From MGIIb-P sp963934015 (GTDB taxonomy: Archaea > Thermoplasmatota > Poseidoniia > Poseidoniales > Thalassarchaeaceae), in NCBI GenBank assembly GCA_963934015.1, contig CAWVWT010000019.1, forward strand, positions 1 to 39,208: a stretch of 39,208 bases of DNA, written 5' to 3'. Made by a program: the position numbers and the translations under genes. The notes below the pieces were generated by a model. The model saw nothing but the letters and a program-made list of their open reading frames with translations. It was not told the DNA's origin and did no database searches. Below are positions 17,129-25,319 of this stretch, one piece after another (positions within the stretch are counted from its first letter, which is position 1; each line of letters starts with the position of its first letter).

Positions 17129-17512
17129 TCATACACGGCGGCCACGACGGCCACCCTTTTTCTTTGTTCCATCATGAGGAATCGGTGTTACATCCTCGAT
17201 TCTTGTGATTGTCATCCCTGCACGGGTAAGGGCTCGGATTGCAGCCTGGGCACCGGGACCTGTGTTTGGTGATTTGTTGCCACCAACACCTCGATACTTG
17301 ACTACGACTTGTGTGAATTCCTTTTCTTTCAACAGATCTGCAATTCTCTCGGCTGCGCGCGTTGCAGCAAACTGACCACCGGCATCGCTAGCTTTCTTGG
17401 TCACCTGTCCACCGCTCACTTTGGCAATGGTTTCAGCACCCGTCAAATCGGTCGCGGTCAAAAGTACATTGTTGTATGAACTGTAAATGTGGAGTACGGC
17501 CTTGTGTGACAT
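17129..17512 (-). CDS. rps11: Small ribosomal subunit protein uS11 (S11)
   Basis: Binds 16S rRNA on the platform of the small subunit. The family signature is clear: LHIYSSYNNVLLTATDLTGAE, GGQFAATRAAERIAD, VKYRGVGGNKSPNTGPGAQA and the basic tail DGTKKKGGRRGRRV. Length (127) is normal for archaea. The start ATG at 17512 overlaps the S4 stop in a TGATG arrangement, with a G-rich Shine-Dalgarno in the tail of the S4 gene; a GTG immediately before would add one Met. This indicates translational coupling. Confidence 0.96.
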   Translation of the reverse strand: MSHKAVLHIYSSYNNVLLTATDLTGAETIAKVSGGQVTKKASDAGGQFAATRAAERIADLLKEKEFTQVVVKYRGVGGNKSPNTGPGAQAAIRALTRAGMTITRIEDVTPIPHDGTKKKGGRRGRRV

Positions 17513-18183
17513 CACGCCCCACCCCCTTTGACCTCAGTATCTTCCGCTGCTGGAGCAACTTCGGCTGCTTCAGCGACACCCGCAACAAACTCCTCAGTAG
17601 GAGCATCGCTGCCTTTTCCTTCCTCGTACTCTGCTGCAGCCCGAGTTACCTCAATCTCAGCACGAATTGGATGTGCCTCATCCATCAGTGGTGAAGTATG
17701 ATGGTAGACCAAGGTATTCTCATCATCACGAGTGATAATGTAACTTGGCACGGTCATTTTTTGGTCGCCCAAGCCGATGTGGCCGTGGATTACCAATTGT
17801 CGTGCTTGCCGCATTGAAGAAGCGAGCCCGCGGTAGTATACCTGGCTCTGCAAGCGTCGGCTCAGTACGTGCTCAACACCAATTTGCAGAATGTCGTCAA
17901 GTGATGCGCCGTCACCCAATAAGCCACGGCGATAAAGTGACGCAACAAGATCATCCTTCTCTCTTGAAAAGTGACCTTCTGTTGTGTCGACTCTGCCGAT
18001 GAGCTTCATCGCGTTCTGTCTCCAACGACGTAGTTTCGATTTGGCCTTCCAAATCTCCTTCATCCCACCAATCTTCTTGAGACCGAATTGTTCTTTGAGA
18101 GCATGTTCTTCTTCGATCCGTCCCTTTTTCCAAGGGTGGGTCGGAGTGTCATACTTGGGTCGTGCAAATTTTGGATGTCCCAT
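17512..18183 (-). CDS. rps4: Small ribosomal subunit protein uS4 (S4)
   Basis: A primary 16S rRNA-binding protein of the small subunit body. The N-terminus MGHPKFARPKYDTPTHPW and the S4 RNA-binding domain (YRGLASSMRQARQLVIHGHI) are typical archaeal sequence. About 40 residues rich in Ala, Glu and Val extend the C-terminus beyond the usual end, an acidic tail seen in some archaeal S4 proteins. The ATG at 18183 is decided by the strong GGAGGTGA 7 bases upstream; an upstream in-frame start would add seven residues. It lies 17 bases after S13. Confidence 0.96.
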   Translation of the reverse strand: MGHPKFARPKYDTPTHPWKKGRIEEEHALKEQFGLKKIGGMKEIWKAKSKLRRWRQNAMKLIGRVDTTEGHFSREKDDLVASLYRRGLLGDGASLDDILQIGVEHVLSRRLQSQVYYRGLASSMRQARQLVIHGHIGLGDQKMTVPSYIITRDDENTLVYHHTSPLMDEAHPIRAEIEVTRAAAEYEEGKGSDAPTEEFVAGVAEAAEVAPAAEDTEVKGGGA

Positions 18184-18200
18184 ACATTTCACCTCCCATC

Positions 18201-18668
18201 TCACGGCTTGCGCTGCACACCGAGTGTGAGGCCTGTTCGTCCATTTGAACGAGTTCGCTGTCCACGAACACGCTTTCTTGCTGCGTGGCGTAGACCACGA
18301 TATGCCTTGGTGGAGCGGAGACGCGCAATGTCATCATCTTGTGTCATACCCACTTCCATTGAGAATAAATGTAATTCGTCACCAGTTTCAATGTCACGCT
18401 GGCGATTCAACATCCAAAGCGGTACTTGCTCTGGATATGCGTCAATGGCTTCCCGAATCTTGTCTTGCTCCGCGTCGGTCAAATGACCACCTAACTTCTC
18501 TTTGTCAACACCTGCAATTTTGCAGATTTGAAGAGATGTGCGAACACCGACTCCCTTCACACTTGTCAATCCCATCCCAATTCGGGTGAGTCCGTCTATG
18601 TCACTGTCAGCAAGTCGAATGATGTAGTTGAAATCTGCTCCGAGTTCTTTCTCGTCAATTTTAGCCAT
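18201..18668 (-). CDS. rps13: Small ribosomal subunit protein uS13 (S13)
   Basis: Located in the small subunit head and contacts the large subunit and tRNA. Visible features are FNYIIRLADSDIDGLTRIG near the start, the helix-two-turn-helix with GVGVRTSLQICKIAGVD, and the basic tail GLRHAARKRVRGQRTRSNG. First gene of the rps13-rps4-rps11-rpoD-pantoate kinase unit. ATG 18668 has GGGAGGA upstream. A TATA-like element lies about 70 bases upstream of the start. Confidence 0.96.
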   Translation of the reverse strand: MAKIDEKELGADFNYIIRLADSDIDGLTRIGMGLTSVKGVGVRTSLQICKIAGVDKEKLGGHLTDAEQDKIREAIDAYPEQVPLWMLNRQRDIETGDELHLFSMEVGMTQDDDIARLRSTKAYRGLRHAARKRVRGQRTRSNGRTGLTLGVQRKP

Positions 18669-18736
18669 TTTTGGGTCCTCCCCTGTTCACTGGTCGCCCA
18701 GTGGCCTCATGTGAAGCATCCTCGCGACTCGCCCCC

Positions 18737-18746
18737 CCTATATGAA
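18737..18746 (-). promoter_or_regulatory. TATA-like element of the rps13 operon
   Basis: On the minus strand TTCATATAGG occurs about 70 bases before the S13 ATG. Transcription starting about 25 bases downstream would give a leader of some 45 bases, consistent with the strong Shine-Dalgarno of S13. Assignment rests on position and AT composition only. Confidence 0.35.
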
Positions 18747-18765
18747 CGACTCGCAGGCCATAGAA

Positions 18766-18780
18766 TGCCCCTACGGGGCA
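18766..18780. repeat. hairpin just after the methyltransferase stop
   Basis: TGCCCC (18766-18771) and GGGGCA (18775-18780) form a perfect 6-bp stem with a TAC loop, 4 bases beyond the stop codon of the minus-strand methyltransferase gene and upstream of the rps13 promoter region. No T-run follows on the minus strand, so a simple terminator is not evident. Confidence 0.6.
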
Positions 18781-18784
18781 GGAA

Positions 18785-20038
18785 TCATGATTGATAACAG
18801 ATAACATAACTGTCCCCAATTTCAGTAATGAAGCCTGGAGATGTGCCTGATTCCGAATCAAATTTCTTCATTTCTCGATCGATTGCAGATTGTAATTTTG
18901 GTTGTATATCGGGGTCAAGTTGGTACCGAAGTTTCAGACTTGAAAGACCCGCCGTATTTGCAGACGCTGCGAGTTCACCCAGTGTTTCAAATGATACATC
19001 TGCTACAGTATTAACGACGCAGCCGGTAACCTGCACGAAATCCATCACTACCCCCTCATCTGAAATCGGCCCCTCACTGATGAAAGTAGGTCGTCTGCCA
19101 GTGAGGTTGATCCAACTGGAAAATCCATCCTTGACTGCGATTTGCCGCCAAGATTCTGCTAATCCGCTGGATACCAGACTTGGGTCGACAATTGTCATAT
19201 GTTGGCCTACCACAACTGAATACTCTTGGCACATAGGTGCCTCGTGCGACCCGGTCAGCAAACTCACCTCTCCCGTCTTTGTGAGACGTACCAATCGGTT
19301 TGGTTGTGAATCCGCAGCTGGGCCAACCCAAAGCGACAACCGATCGATACGGCCTCGGCCTTGAGTCATCCATTGCCATGTTTTCTTGACATCACCCCAA
19401 ATTGAAGATACAATGGCTTCTACCTGCATCCGTTGTGTATCTGACAGCCGAGGGGATAAATCCAGAATAAGTGCGGGTTCTCTTGAAAGAAAAGGTGCCC
19501 ATGATGCGAGAAGATGGTCGAGTCGTGGTTGCATTTCTTCAAGAGTGTGCTTTTGGGCGTCTTGTGGCCTAGCTGAATCTAAGTGTAATAACGCGATTTT
19601 AGGTGTTGCACCAATGTTTTGATGATAAGTTTGCAATATCGATTCCGCGACTGTTCCATCGCCCCACAGAATACGGCTGGAACCACCCCAATCGCTCTTT
19701 GCCCATGCTGCACATCGTTCGAGATTGATAGCGGCAAGAGGCGCGGCAGCACCTGACAACTCAACTCCTAACCCTGGTCGATTTAGGACGGTGCAAAGAG
19801 CCGCGAGTTGAGTGGCGCTACCACAGGCTGGATCGAGTACAATTCCGTGTGGTATTTCAGAAGATTCTAGAAGATTTGCGCGCGCCATTGCAACCGACCA
19901 CGGGGTGGCCAAACGACGCATTCCATCTGTGGTGTGTAGGGCTAAACCCTGTATTTCCTCGCGCGCGGGCGCGCTAGAATCGGCATAAAACCGTGCTTTG
20001 TCATCCGGTACCATCACCACCGGTTTGATGTCCGCCAT
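18785..20038 (-). CDS. Class I SAM methyltransferase with THUMP-like C-terminal region
   Basis: Residues 66-95 carry the SAM-binding motif I (GIVLDPACGSATQ) and the acidic residue of motif II (GVELSG). A catalytic-region motif near residue 150 reads LLHLDSARPQD where DPARR is usual in this group. The second half (LILDLSPRLSD, RIDRLSLWVGPA, VDPSLVSSGLAESW) matches by pattern the THUMP-like methyltransferases related to PG_1098, suggesting RNA as substrate; this is inference. It is followed by a hairpin and then the ribosomal operon, all on the minus strand. No Shine-Dalgarno precedes ATG 20038, and the 45-base gap to the FKBP-like gene holds no clear element. Confidence 0.7.
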   Translation of the reverse strand: MADIKPVVMVPDDKARFYADSSAPAREEIQGLALHTTDGMRRLATPWSVAMARANLLESSEIPHGIVLDPACGSATQLAALCTVLNRPGLGVELSGAAAPLAAINLERCAAWAKSDWGGSSRILWGDGTVAESILQTYHQNIGATPKIALLHLDSARPQDAQKHTLEEMQPRLDHLLASWAPFLSREPALILDLSPRLSDTQRMQVEAIVSSIWGDVKKTWQWMTQGRGRIDRLSLWVGPAADSQPNRLVRLTKTGEVSLLTGSHEAPMCQEYSVVVGQHMTIVDPSLVSSGLAESWRQIAVKDGFSSWINLTGRRPTFISEGPISDEGVVMDFVQVTGCVVNTVADVSFETLGELAASANTAGLSSLKLRYQLDPDIQPKLQSAIDREMKKFDSESGTSPGFITEIGDSYVICYQS

Positions 20039-20083
20039 GTTGCGAGCATGCGGTTGGTATGCAAGTCCCTTTCGCCTATGACT

Positions 20084-21055
20084 TCAGATGAACAATTGCT
20101 CTAATTTCAAATCAAATAAGAGCCATGTATCTTGAAGTTCATGTCCTTCACTATTTCCATATGCTAAATCAGGGGGGAGTAGAATTTGATGATCGGTCCC
20201 CTGCATGGTGAGTGATTCCTGCATATCAGCATCTAATCCGACAAGCCCCCATCCAAATCCTTCAATGTAGCAAATCCAAGGAACTGGGGGTTCAGTATTA
20301 CACATCGGATCTTCGCCGGCTGTAGCAGGAAGAGTTCCGTCATCCAATACTTCGTTTGTATCTGCATTACGAACTTCATAAGCAACGTTCATCCTTTCTC
20401 CTCGTACATGCCGATCCCGATTTGAACCGTCAGAAAACATATCAACATCCAAACTGACTTTGGCTGAAGGTAAGGAGACGTGGACGATTTCAATGGTAAA
20501 TTCTGCGTCTTCGACCAGAGTTTCGAGTCGGAGGGGTATGATGACAGCATCACCTGCAGTGATTGAAGTTACAGCACTCTGTCCATCACCGTCAATCGAA
20601 ATTGCAGCGTGATTGACTTCGATTGAAAGGGGGAGGTCACGTTCATCATCGACATTATGGATGGCCAAATGTGCATAGTCACCGGTACCTTGGTGTTCCC
20701 AAACACATTCTAATTCACCAGGGAACCAAAAAATATCATCTTGATCTGCAAGATTTGATGGCCAAGACCAATCACCGTTACGGGCATCACAGCCATCGAA
20801 GAGGAGGGTGGCCTCCCATGTCCATCGCCCATCAACTTGGATGTCTTCTTCGGCAACAGCAGCAAAGGCCCCTTCGAATTGATCAAGGAACGAACTGGCT
20901 GCAAAACCAATCCAAATTGCAGATAATAGTAACATCGCTATGGTACCAAAACTTGCAAGGATAGATATCCGTGGAACCGCCATCTCATTGAGGCCAATTG
21001 GTACGACTGGGTGTTCCTCCGCCGCTGGCCTATCAGAGATCCAAGAACCGCTCAC
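20084..21055 (-). CDS. Membrane-anchored FKBP-like peptidyl-prolyl isomerase
   Basis: An N-terminal cytoplasmic stretch is followed by one membrane helix (about residues 33-57, containing FGTIAMLLLSAIWIGFAASSF), then an external beta-rich domain of about 150 residues. The C-terminal 110 residues look like an FKBP domain: GERMNVAYEVRN, a DDG turn, GFGWGLVGLDADM, ILLPPDLAYGN and LLFDLKLEQLF. Most aromatic pocket positions of FKBP appear kept (Tyr of VAYEV, Trp of GWGL, Tyr of LAYG, Phe of LFDL). An insert with two cysteines (CNTEPPVPWIC) may form a disulfide. It could assist folding of exported proteins. The GTG at 21055 is uncertain; an ATG at 20983 would still keep the helix. It follows the giant membrane protein in the same direction, 62 bases downstream. 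Confidence 0.65.
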   Translation of the reverse strand: MSGSWISDRPAAEEHPVVPIGLNEMAVPRISILASFGTIAMLLLSAIWIGFAASSFLDQFEGAFAAVAEEDIQVDGRWTWEATLLFDGCDARNGDWSWPSNLADQDDIFWFPGELECVWEHQGTGDYAHLAIHNVDDERDLPLSIEVNHAAISIDGDGQSAVTSITAGDAVIIPLRLETLVEDAEFTIEIVHVSLPSAKVSLDVDMFSDGSNRDRHVRGERMNVAYEVRNADTNEVLDDGTLPATAGEDPMCNTEPPVPWICYIEGFGWGLVGLDADMQESLTMQGTDHQILLPPDLAYGNSEGHELQDTWLLFDLKLEQLFI

Positions 21056-21093
21056 AACCCCGTCTATATCGTCGACCTGCTTGAACGTTCGCC

Positions 21094-21112
21094 CGTCCCT
21101 CTATGAGGGACG
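21094..21112. repeat. 8-bp hairpin between the giant membrane protein and FKBP-like genes
   Basis: CGTCCCTC (21094-21101) and GAGGGACG (21105-21112) are perfect complements with a TAT loop. The element is 5 bases after the stop of the upstream gene and about 39 bases before the start of the downstream gene, both on the minus strand. No T-run follows. Confidence 0.7.
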
Positions 21113-21117
21113 CATTC

Positions 21118-24100
21118 TCAATCTTGAGCCAACTGCATGTCGTGGCGGGTACCCAACCATGCGACAACCCCGAGTTCGATGCCAAGTGCAACAAGCATGA
21201 GTAACAACATCTCTGGATCAAGGATTTGACTTTGCAAAATCAATAATGCAAGGCACAAGGCCAAAATAAGATCTAAAGCACCCATAACACGCATACCACG
21301 GCGAAGTTGGAGTATACCACCGACCCATGTGACCAATGATAGTGCCAATACGCTGACAACTAACCAGGGTGACCAGCCAGCAACTGCAAAGATACCTACT
21401 GGGAGGATAATGTGGGCATTCCATAGCCAAGCAGTCGTCCATTTGGGCCACTTCGCGGCGATTGTGTAAACCTGAGCGCCCAACATTAGAACGCCGGTGG
21501 CAAAGATTGTCCACTGCAACGCAATTTGATAATCGTCGCCTTCAGTCCATGCAAGGAATGCAAATAATCCACCCAAAATAGCGTAAACTGAAAGAGCAAC
21601 CCCTGCCGGTTGCTTCCAATTGAAAGAACGCTTCATACAGAGAATTCCAGCCATTATACCAGCTGGGCCAGCTGAAATCATAACGACCATGAGGGCAAAA
21701 CTACCTCGACCTGCGGCACCCCTGTGGTCGGGCATACCATTGAACCGACGGAATGCTTCGATCCATTCCCATACCAAAACCAAACCCAACAGTGTGAACT
21801 CATGGAACAACCAAGGCAATTGCCAATCGATCAGGCCGTGTGAACCGTCGAGCAGATTGACTGTGAATGGAAACGGTACTGCATTGAACAGCAAGGCTCC
21901 ACAAAGACGCGATAATAACAGCACCATGACGATGCCCTCAACTGCACTCGGGATCCTCCAAGGAAGATCTTCTCGTCCATATAATGAGATTAAGCCTAGA
22001 CCGAGGAGGCCAAAGGTAAGTACAAGCAAATCAAGTTGATTGTATAGACTACCCAGAGGTCCGAAATGACCGATGAGATAGATTAGTGCCAATGATCCCA
22101 TCGTCACGAAAAATGGCATTTCGATGCCATTGATATCTGGCAATCGAAGCTGGTGGACCTTGGCGCGTTGACGCGATACCCACGTCAGGGACAGAGCGAA
22201 CAAACTGACCATCAACATCAACCCCGAATTCAACTGCCCATTCATCCAAGCTATCCAACATGCTGCAAAAGTAGTGACTGCAATGAATGAGAGAACGATA
22301 ATTGGGCGATGGTGAATATCTCCGACCAATAAATCCAGATTATCAGAATTATATTGTGTACCTGATTTTCGACGGCGTTTACGTTGTTTGTCGATTAATT
22401 CGTACAATTCAGCATCCGCCATCTTCATGCCTCCGCGAGAAATGGCCTGGGATAGCGATTTTGCTAATACTCCCGTCCTGTCATCCGTGGCCTTGGCAGC
22501 CAATTCCTCATCCGCAAAGTGGAACAATTTCCCCTCCTGGTGGATATCGAGGGGCTTATCTCCCCCTCCAAGAACGGTCATTGCAGATGTTGCAGATATT
22601 CCTTCAGCAAGCAGTTTTGGTTCGGAATTTGAAAACTCGGACAGTTGACCTTTTTCAAGCGCACTAGCCAATGCTTGACGATGTTGAAGTTCAGCCAATC
22701 GCGCATCTCGTTTTCCAACCTGCTTAAGTTCCATCCTCAACTCACCTGTTGCTGCCAGGTAGAGGGCTGAACCAACGAATGCGGCGATTGCAAGGAATGA
22801 CTGTGACATGTGCATTTCATCCGCATAAGCCGCCCATATCTGGATACTCAACAAACAAACAACTGCAATTGCAGGAGGGAGTAATTTCTCCAATGTTCGG
22901 GCCTTGGGAAGATAGATGGCGAGTAAGCTGCTAGTGGCGGCAAGCATCACAAAACCAGTTTGTATCCGATCTAATGGCTCAGGATCAATCAGGGGAAAAG
23001 GACGGCTATGATTCAAACCGAACAATACGATTTGCAGCGTCAACAATCCCATTGTCAAACTCAGTAATTGGGAAGGTGGCCCACCCATCCCCCTTGTTAG
23101 GAGTATGGCTACTGAGGCACCGGTAAGCAAAATCATCCAGAATGCATCCATCCCGAAATTCCATTGTAGTACTGCAAATGTTAATGCGAGGCATAAGAGA
23201 ATCATGCGAGGGTTTCCTTGGTGTCTGCCTTGGGCCTCAGCAACAACGTGAACCGTGACTAGCGTTGCAACGCCCAGCAGTGTATACCAACCAATCTCGT
23301 CTCGACCATCGACGAACATCAACCAAACAGCCAAACCAGAGATAAGGCCAAGATTCCACAATCGCATCAAGCCTGAATCTCGTAGGCGTGAACTCAATTC
23401 AGTTGCGCCAATTAATTTGCCTGCTAGGTTAACTCCAGTATCTCCCAATTTGAGATTGATTGGATATTGAATCAGGGCTGCAATTGTGAGATACAAAGCA
23501 ACGTATTTTGGTTCGAGAACAATCAACAAATCAATATCGATGTCTCTGGCTTCAGAGAACGATTCCAATGAAGATGTCCACAATGCATGAACGAACATCC
23601 ACAACCACGGTGCGAGAACTGTTACTCCTGCGATACTGGGGGATACTCGCTTCAGTGCCAACGCACCGGTAGCCAGATGGACAACCGTTAGGCCGATGAG
23701 AAGATACAATCCCTCATCACCACCCTTTGATACTGCCTCAGCGGGAATGAGGATTGTCAATAACAGGATTAGAACTAAGCTACCCAACCACAATACACGA
23801 TCTGTAACATTGGACTGGTGCTGGAGGAGCATCGCGACTGTTACGATGGCTGAGAGAACCGCGAAAGCTTCGTACCCGGATACAGGAATTGTACCGACGA
23901 TATCTAATTCGAGGCCCACGAGAATAATCAACAAAACCGGTAGCGATATCAGCAACGGTTTCAAAACTTCCATTGCATCAACACCTCGAACTACGAGATA
24001 AGAGCCACCGTATACGCCGAGTAAGGACACTAAAATGCCCAGTGAGTACCCTGTCGCATCACGGCCACTGGCTAGTAGAAGCAAGGCTCCAATCATGCCG

Positions 24101-25176
24101 AGACCAACAGAAACGCCCCACAAACCAGGTTTTCCGAGGCCGGTGATTGAGATACCCTTGCTGAACCAGTTATCCGCACGCGAGAAGCGAGCAGCCATCG
24201 AGCCGTTGATGCAAGTAACTGCCAAAGCGAGGAGGAACAGAGGCATTGGATCAGTCAGTGGTAAAATTTCTAATGCACCGATTTCCAACGACTCGGATTG
24301 AACTGCGTGCAGGCCGATCCAAAGGTGACTAGCGGCGATTCCAAGTGAGGCTAAATTTCCACTCTGGCGATGGTAGGCCAATCCGTGTAGAAGCAGAGTT
24401 GCAAGCATGATCATGACTGCTACACCCAACTCTCCACCGACAGACCCTGCTGCCGATGCCAATGCGAGCGATACCAAGGTGGCTTGCGCCATAATAGCAT
24501 CATGCTTGTGGCGATAACCAACTAGGATGTTGACCCCCACTAAGGCGATTAACGATCCGCCCAGTTGTTGTGTATCAATCCAACCCCAGTGGTGGGCATC
24601 TATTGCAAGACCATAGAGAAGTTTCATCGAAATGATGATCCATGTGACCCCGAGAATATGCATACCCTTGTCTGGAACCCAGCGTTCTCCAAGGATGAAT
24701 CCCAATGTCGCCAAACCAATCAGACCAGCGGTTGCAAGCATTGGGTCTAGAGCTGTGGCGACAAGCCAGCCAATCAGACTGTAGACAATAATCATTGTAA
24801 CCATCAAGGCCCAATGCAAACGTCGCTCACCCTCAACTGCGATCTCAGTAATTGTATCCAATTCTGGAGTCTCATAAACGGTACCATCGGGGAGAATGTC
24901 GCCGGATTTTGGGCCAGATTGTTGATCAAAAATCTCGAATATCTCACCTATCGCCTCATCTGAATCAATGATTTTAATTTGTTCGGAATCCATATCAGAG
25001 CCAGCGGTTGCATCGGTAGGTGAGCCTCCAGAAAGAGCCGGACGTTTTGCAGTGGCCAAATCATCAGGTGTCATGAAAGCACCAAGGTCGACGCCCCCTC
25101 CCATCTGAAATGTTCGTGAATCAATGATTTTGTCCTCTGAAGGGGATTCAGTGTCTTCATCCTCATCCTCCGCCAT
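21118..25176 (-). CDS. Giant polytopic membrane protein, about 37 predicted helices
   Basis: The N-terminal 130 or so residues are acidic and soluble (MAEDEDEDTESPSEDKI). I then count about 24 hydrophobic helices, a soluble loop of about 140 residues with basic RKRRRKSG and coiled character, and about 13 more helices to the C-terminus. Short WIxxSM-, GLG- and HLAT-type motifs recur, but I recognise no transporter, glycosyltransferase or channel signature. It is a 1352-residue integral membrane protein of unknown function; it may have arisen by tandem duplication of smaller helix bundles. ATG 25176 is preferred because it gives a normal acidic start; a GTG at 25254 would add 26 residues and place the start in a hairpin. 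It is divergent from pckA and is followed by an FKBP-like gene that might assist it (inference from position). Confidence 0.7.
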   Translation of the reverse strand: MAEDEDEDTESPSEDKIIDSRTFQMGGGVDLGAFMTPDDLATAKRPALSGGSPTDATAGSDMDSEQIKIIDSDEAIGEIFEIFDQQSGPKSGDILPDGTVYETPELDTITEIAVEGERRLHWALMVTMIIVYSLIGWLVATALDPMLATAGLIGLATLGFILGERWVPDKGMHILGVTWIIISMKLLYGLAIDAHHWGWIDTQQLGGSLIALVGVNILVGYRHKHDAIMAQATLVSLALASAAGSVGGELGVAVMIMLATLLLHGLAYHRQSGNLASLGIAASHLWIGLHAVQSESLEIGALEILPLTDPMPLFLLALAVTCINGSMAARFSRADNWFSKGISITGLGKPGLWGVSVGLGMIGALLLLASGRDATGYSLGILVSLLGVYGGSYLVVRGVDAMEVLKPLLISLPVLLIILVGLELDIVGTIPVSGYEAFAVLSAIVTVAMLLQHQSNVTDRVLWLGSLVLILLLTILIPAEAVSKGGDEGLYLLIGLTVVHLATGALALKRVSPSIAGVTVLAPWLWMFVHALWTSSLESFSEARDIDIDLLIVLEPKYVALYLTIAALIQYPINLKLGDTGVNLAGKLIGATELSSRLRDSGLMRLWNLGLISGLAVWLMFVDGRDEIGWYTLLGVATLVTVHVVAEAQGRHQGNPRMILLCLALTFAVLQWNFGMDAFWMILLTGASVAILLTRGMGGPPSQLLSLTMGLLTLQIVLFGLNHSRPFPLIDPEPLDRIQTGFVMLAATSSLLAIYLPKARTLEKLLPPAIAVVCLLSIQIWAAYADEMHMSQSFLAIAAFVGSALYLAATGELRMELKQVGKRDARLAELQHRQALASALEKGQLSEFSNSEPKLLAEGISATSAMTVLGGGDKPLDIHQEGKLFHFADEELAAKATDDRTGVLAKSLSQAISRGGMKMADAELYELIDKQRKRRRKSGTQYNSDNLDLLVGDIHHRPIIVLSFIAVTTFAACWIAWMNGQLNSGLMLMVSLFALSLTWVSRQRAKVHQLRLPDINGIEMPFFVTMGSLALIYLIGHFGPLGSLYNQLDLLVLTFGLLGLGLISLYGREDLPWRIPSAVEGIVMVLLLSRLCGALLFNAVPFPFTVNLLDGSHGLIDWQLPWLFHEFTLLGLVLVWEWIEAFRRFNGMPDHRGAAGRGSFALMVVMISAGPAGIMAGILCMKRSFNWKQPAGVALSVYAILGGLFAFLAWTEGDDYQIALQWTIFATGVLMLGAQVYTIAAKWPKWTTAWLWNAHIILPVGIFAVAGWSPWLVVSVLALSLVTWVGGILQLRRGMRVMGALDLILALCLALLILQSQILDPEMLLLMLVALGIELGVVAWLGTRHDMQLAQD

Positions 25177-25245
25177 GCTACCATGCAGTAGATGCGTCGC
25201 ATAAGCGTCGCCCCGTGATGGAATCAGATTTGATGCGTTTGAATA

Positions 25246-25262
25246 CGGCCCCACAGGGACCG
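25246..25262 (-). repeat. imperfect hairpin in the divergent giant-protein/pckA region
   Basis: Read on the minus strand, CGGTCCC and GGGGCCG pair around TGT. The single non-Watson-Crick position is a G-T pair, which would be a normal wobble pair in minus-strand RNA but an A-C mismatch in plus-strand RNA. This suggests that, if functional as RNA, it belongs to the leader of the giant membrane protein gene. Confidence 0.5.
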
Positions 25263-25291
25263 AATTAGTAGTGAGTTCAGCCGAAATGCAC

Positions 25292-25297
25292 TATAAG
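25292..25297 (+). promoter_or_regulatory. TATA-like box, probable leaderless pckA promoter
   Basis: TATAAG, preceded by CGAAATGC, is centred about 25 bases upstream of the pckA ATG at 25320. There is no Shine-Dalgarno before the ATG. The spacing is that expected for a leaderless archaeal transcript. The complementary strand reads CTTATA, so the same element could also serve the divergent membrane-protein gene. Confidence 0.5.
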
Positions 25298-25319
25298 GGT
25301 CCAGCGTGGCGCGCTCGAT

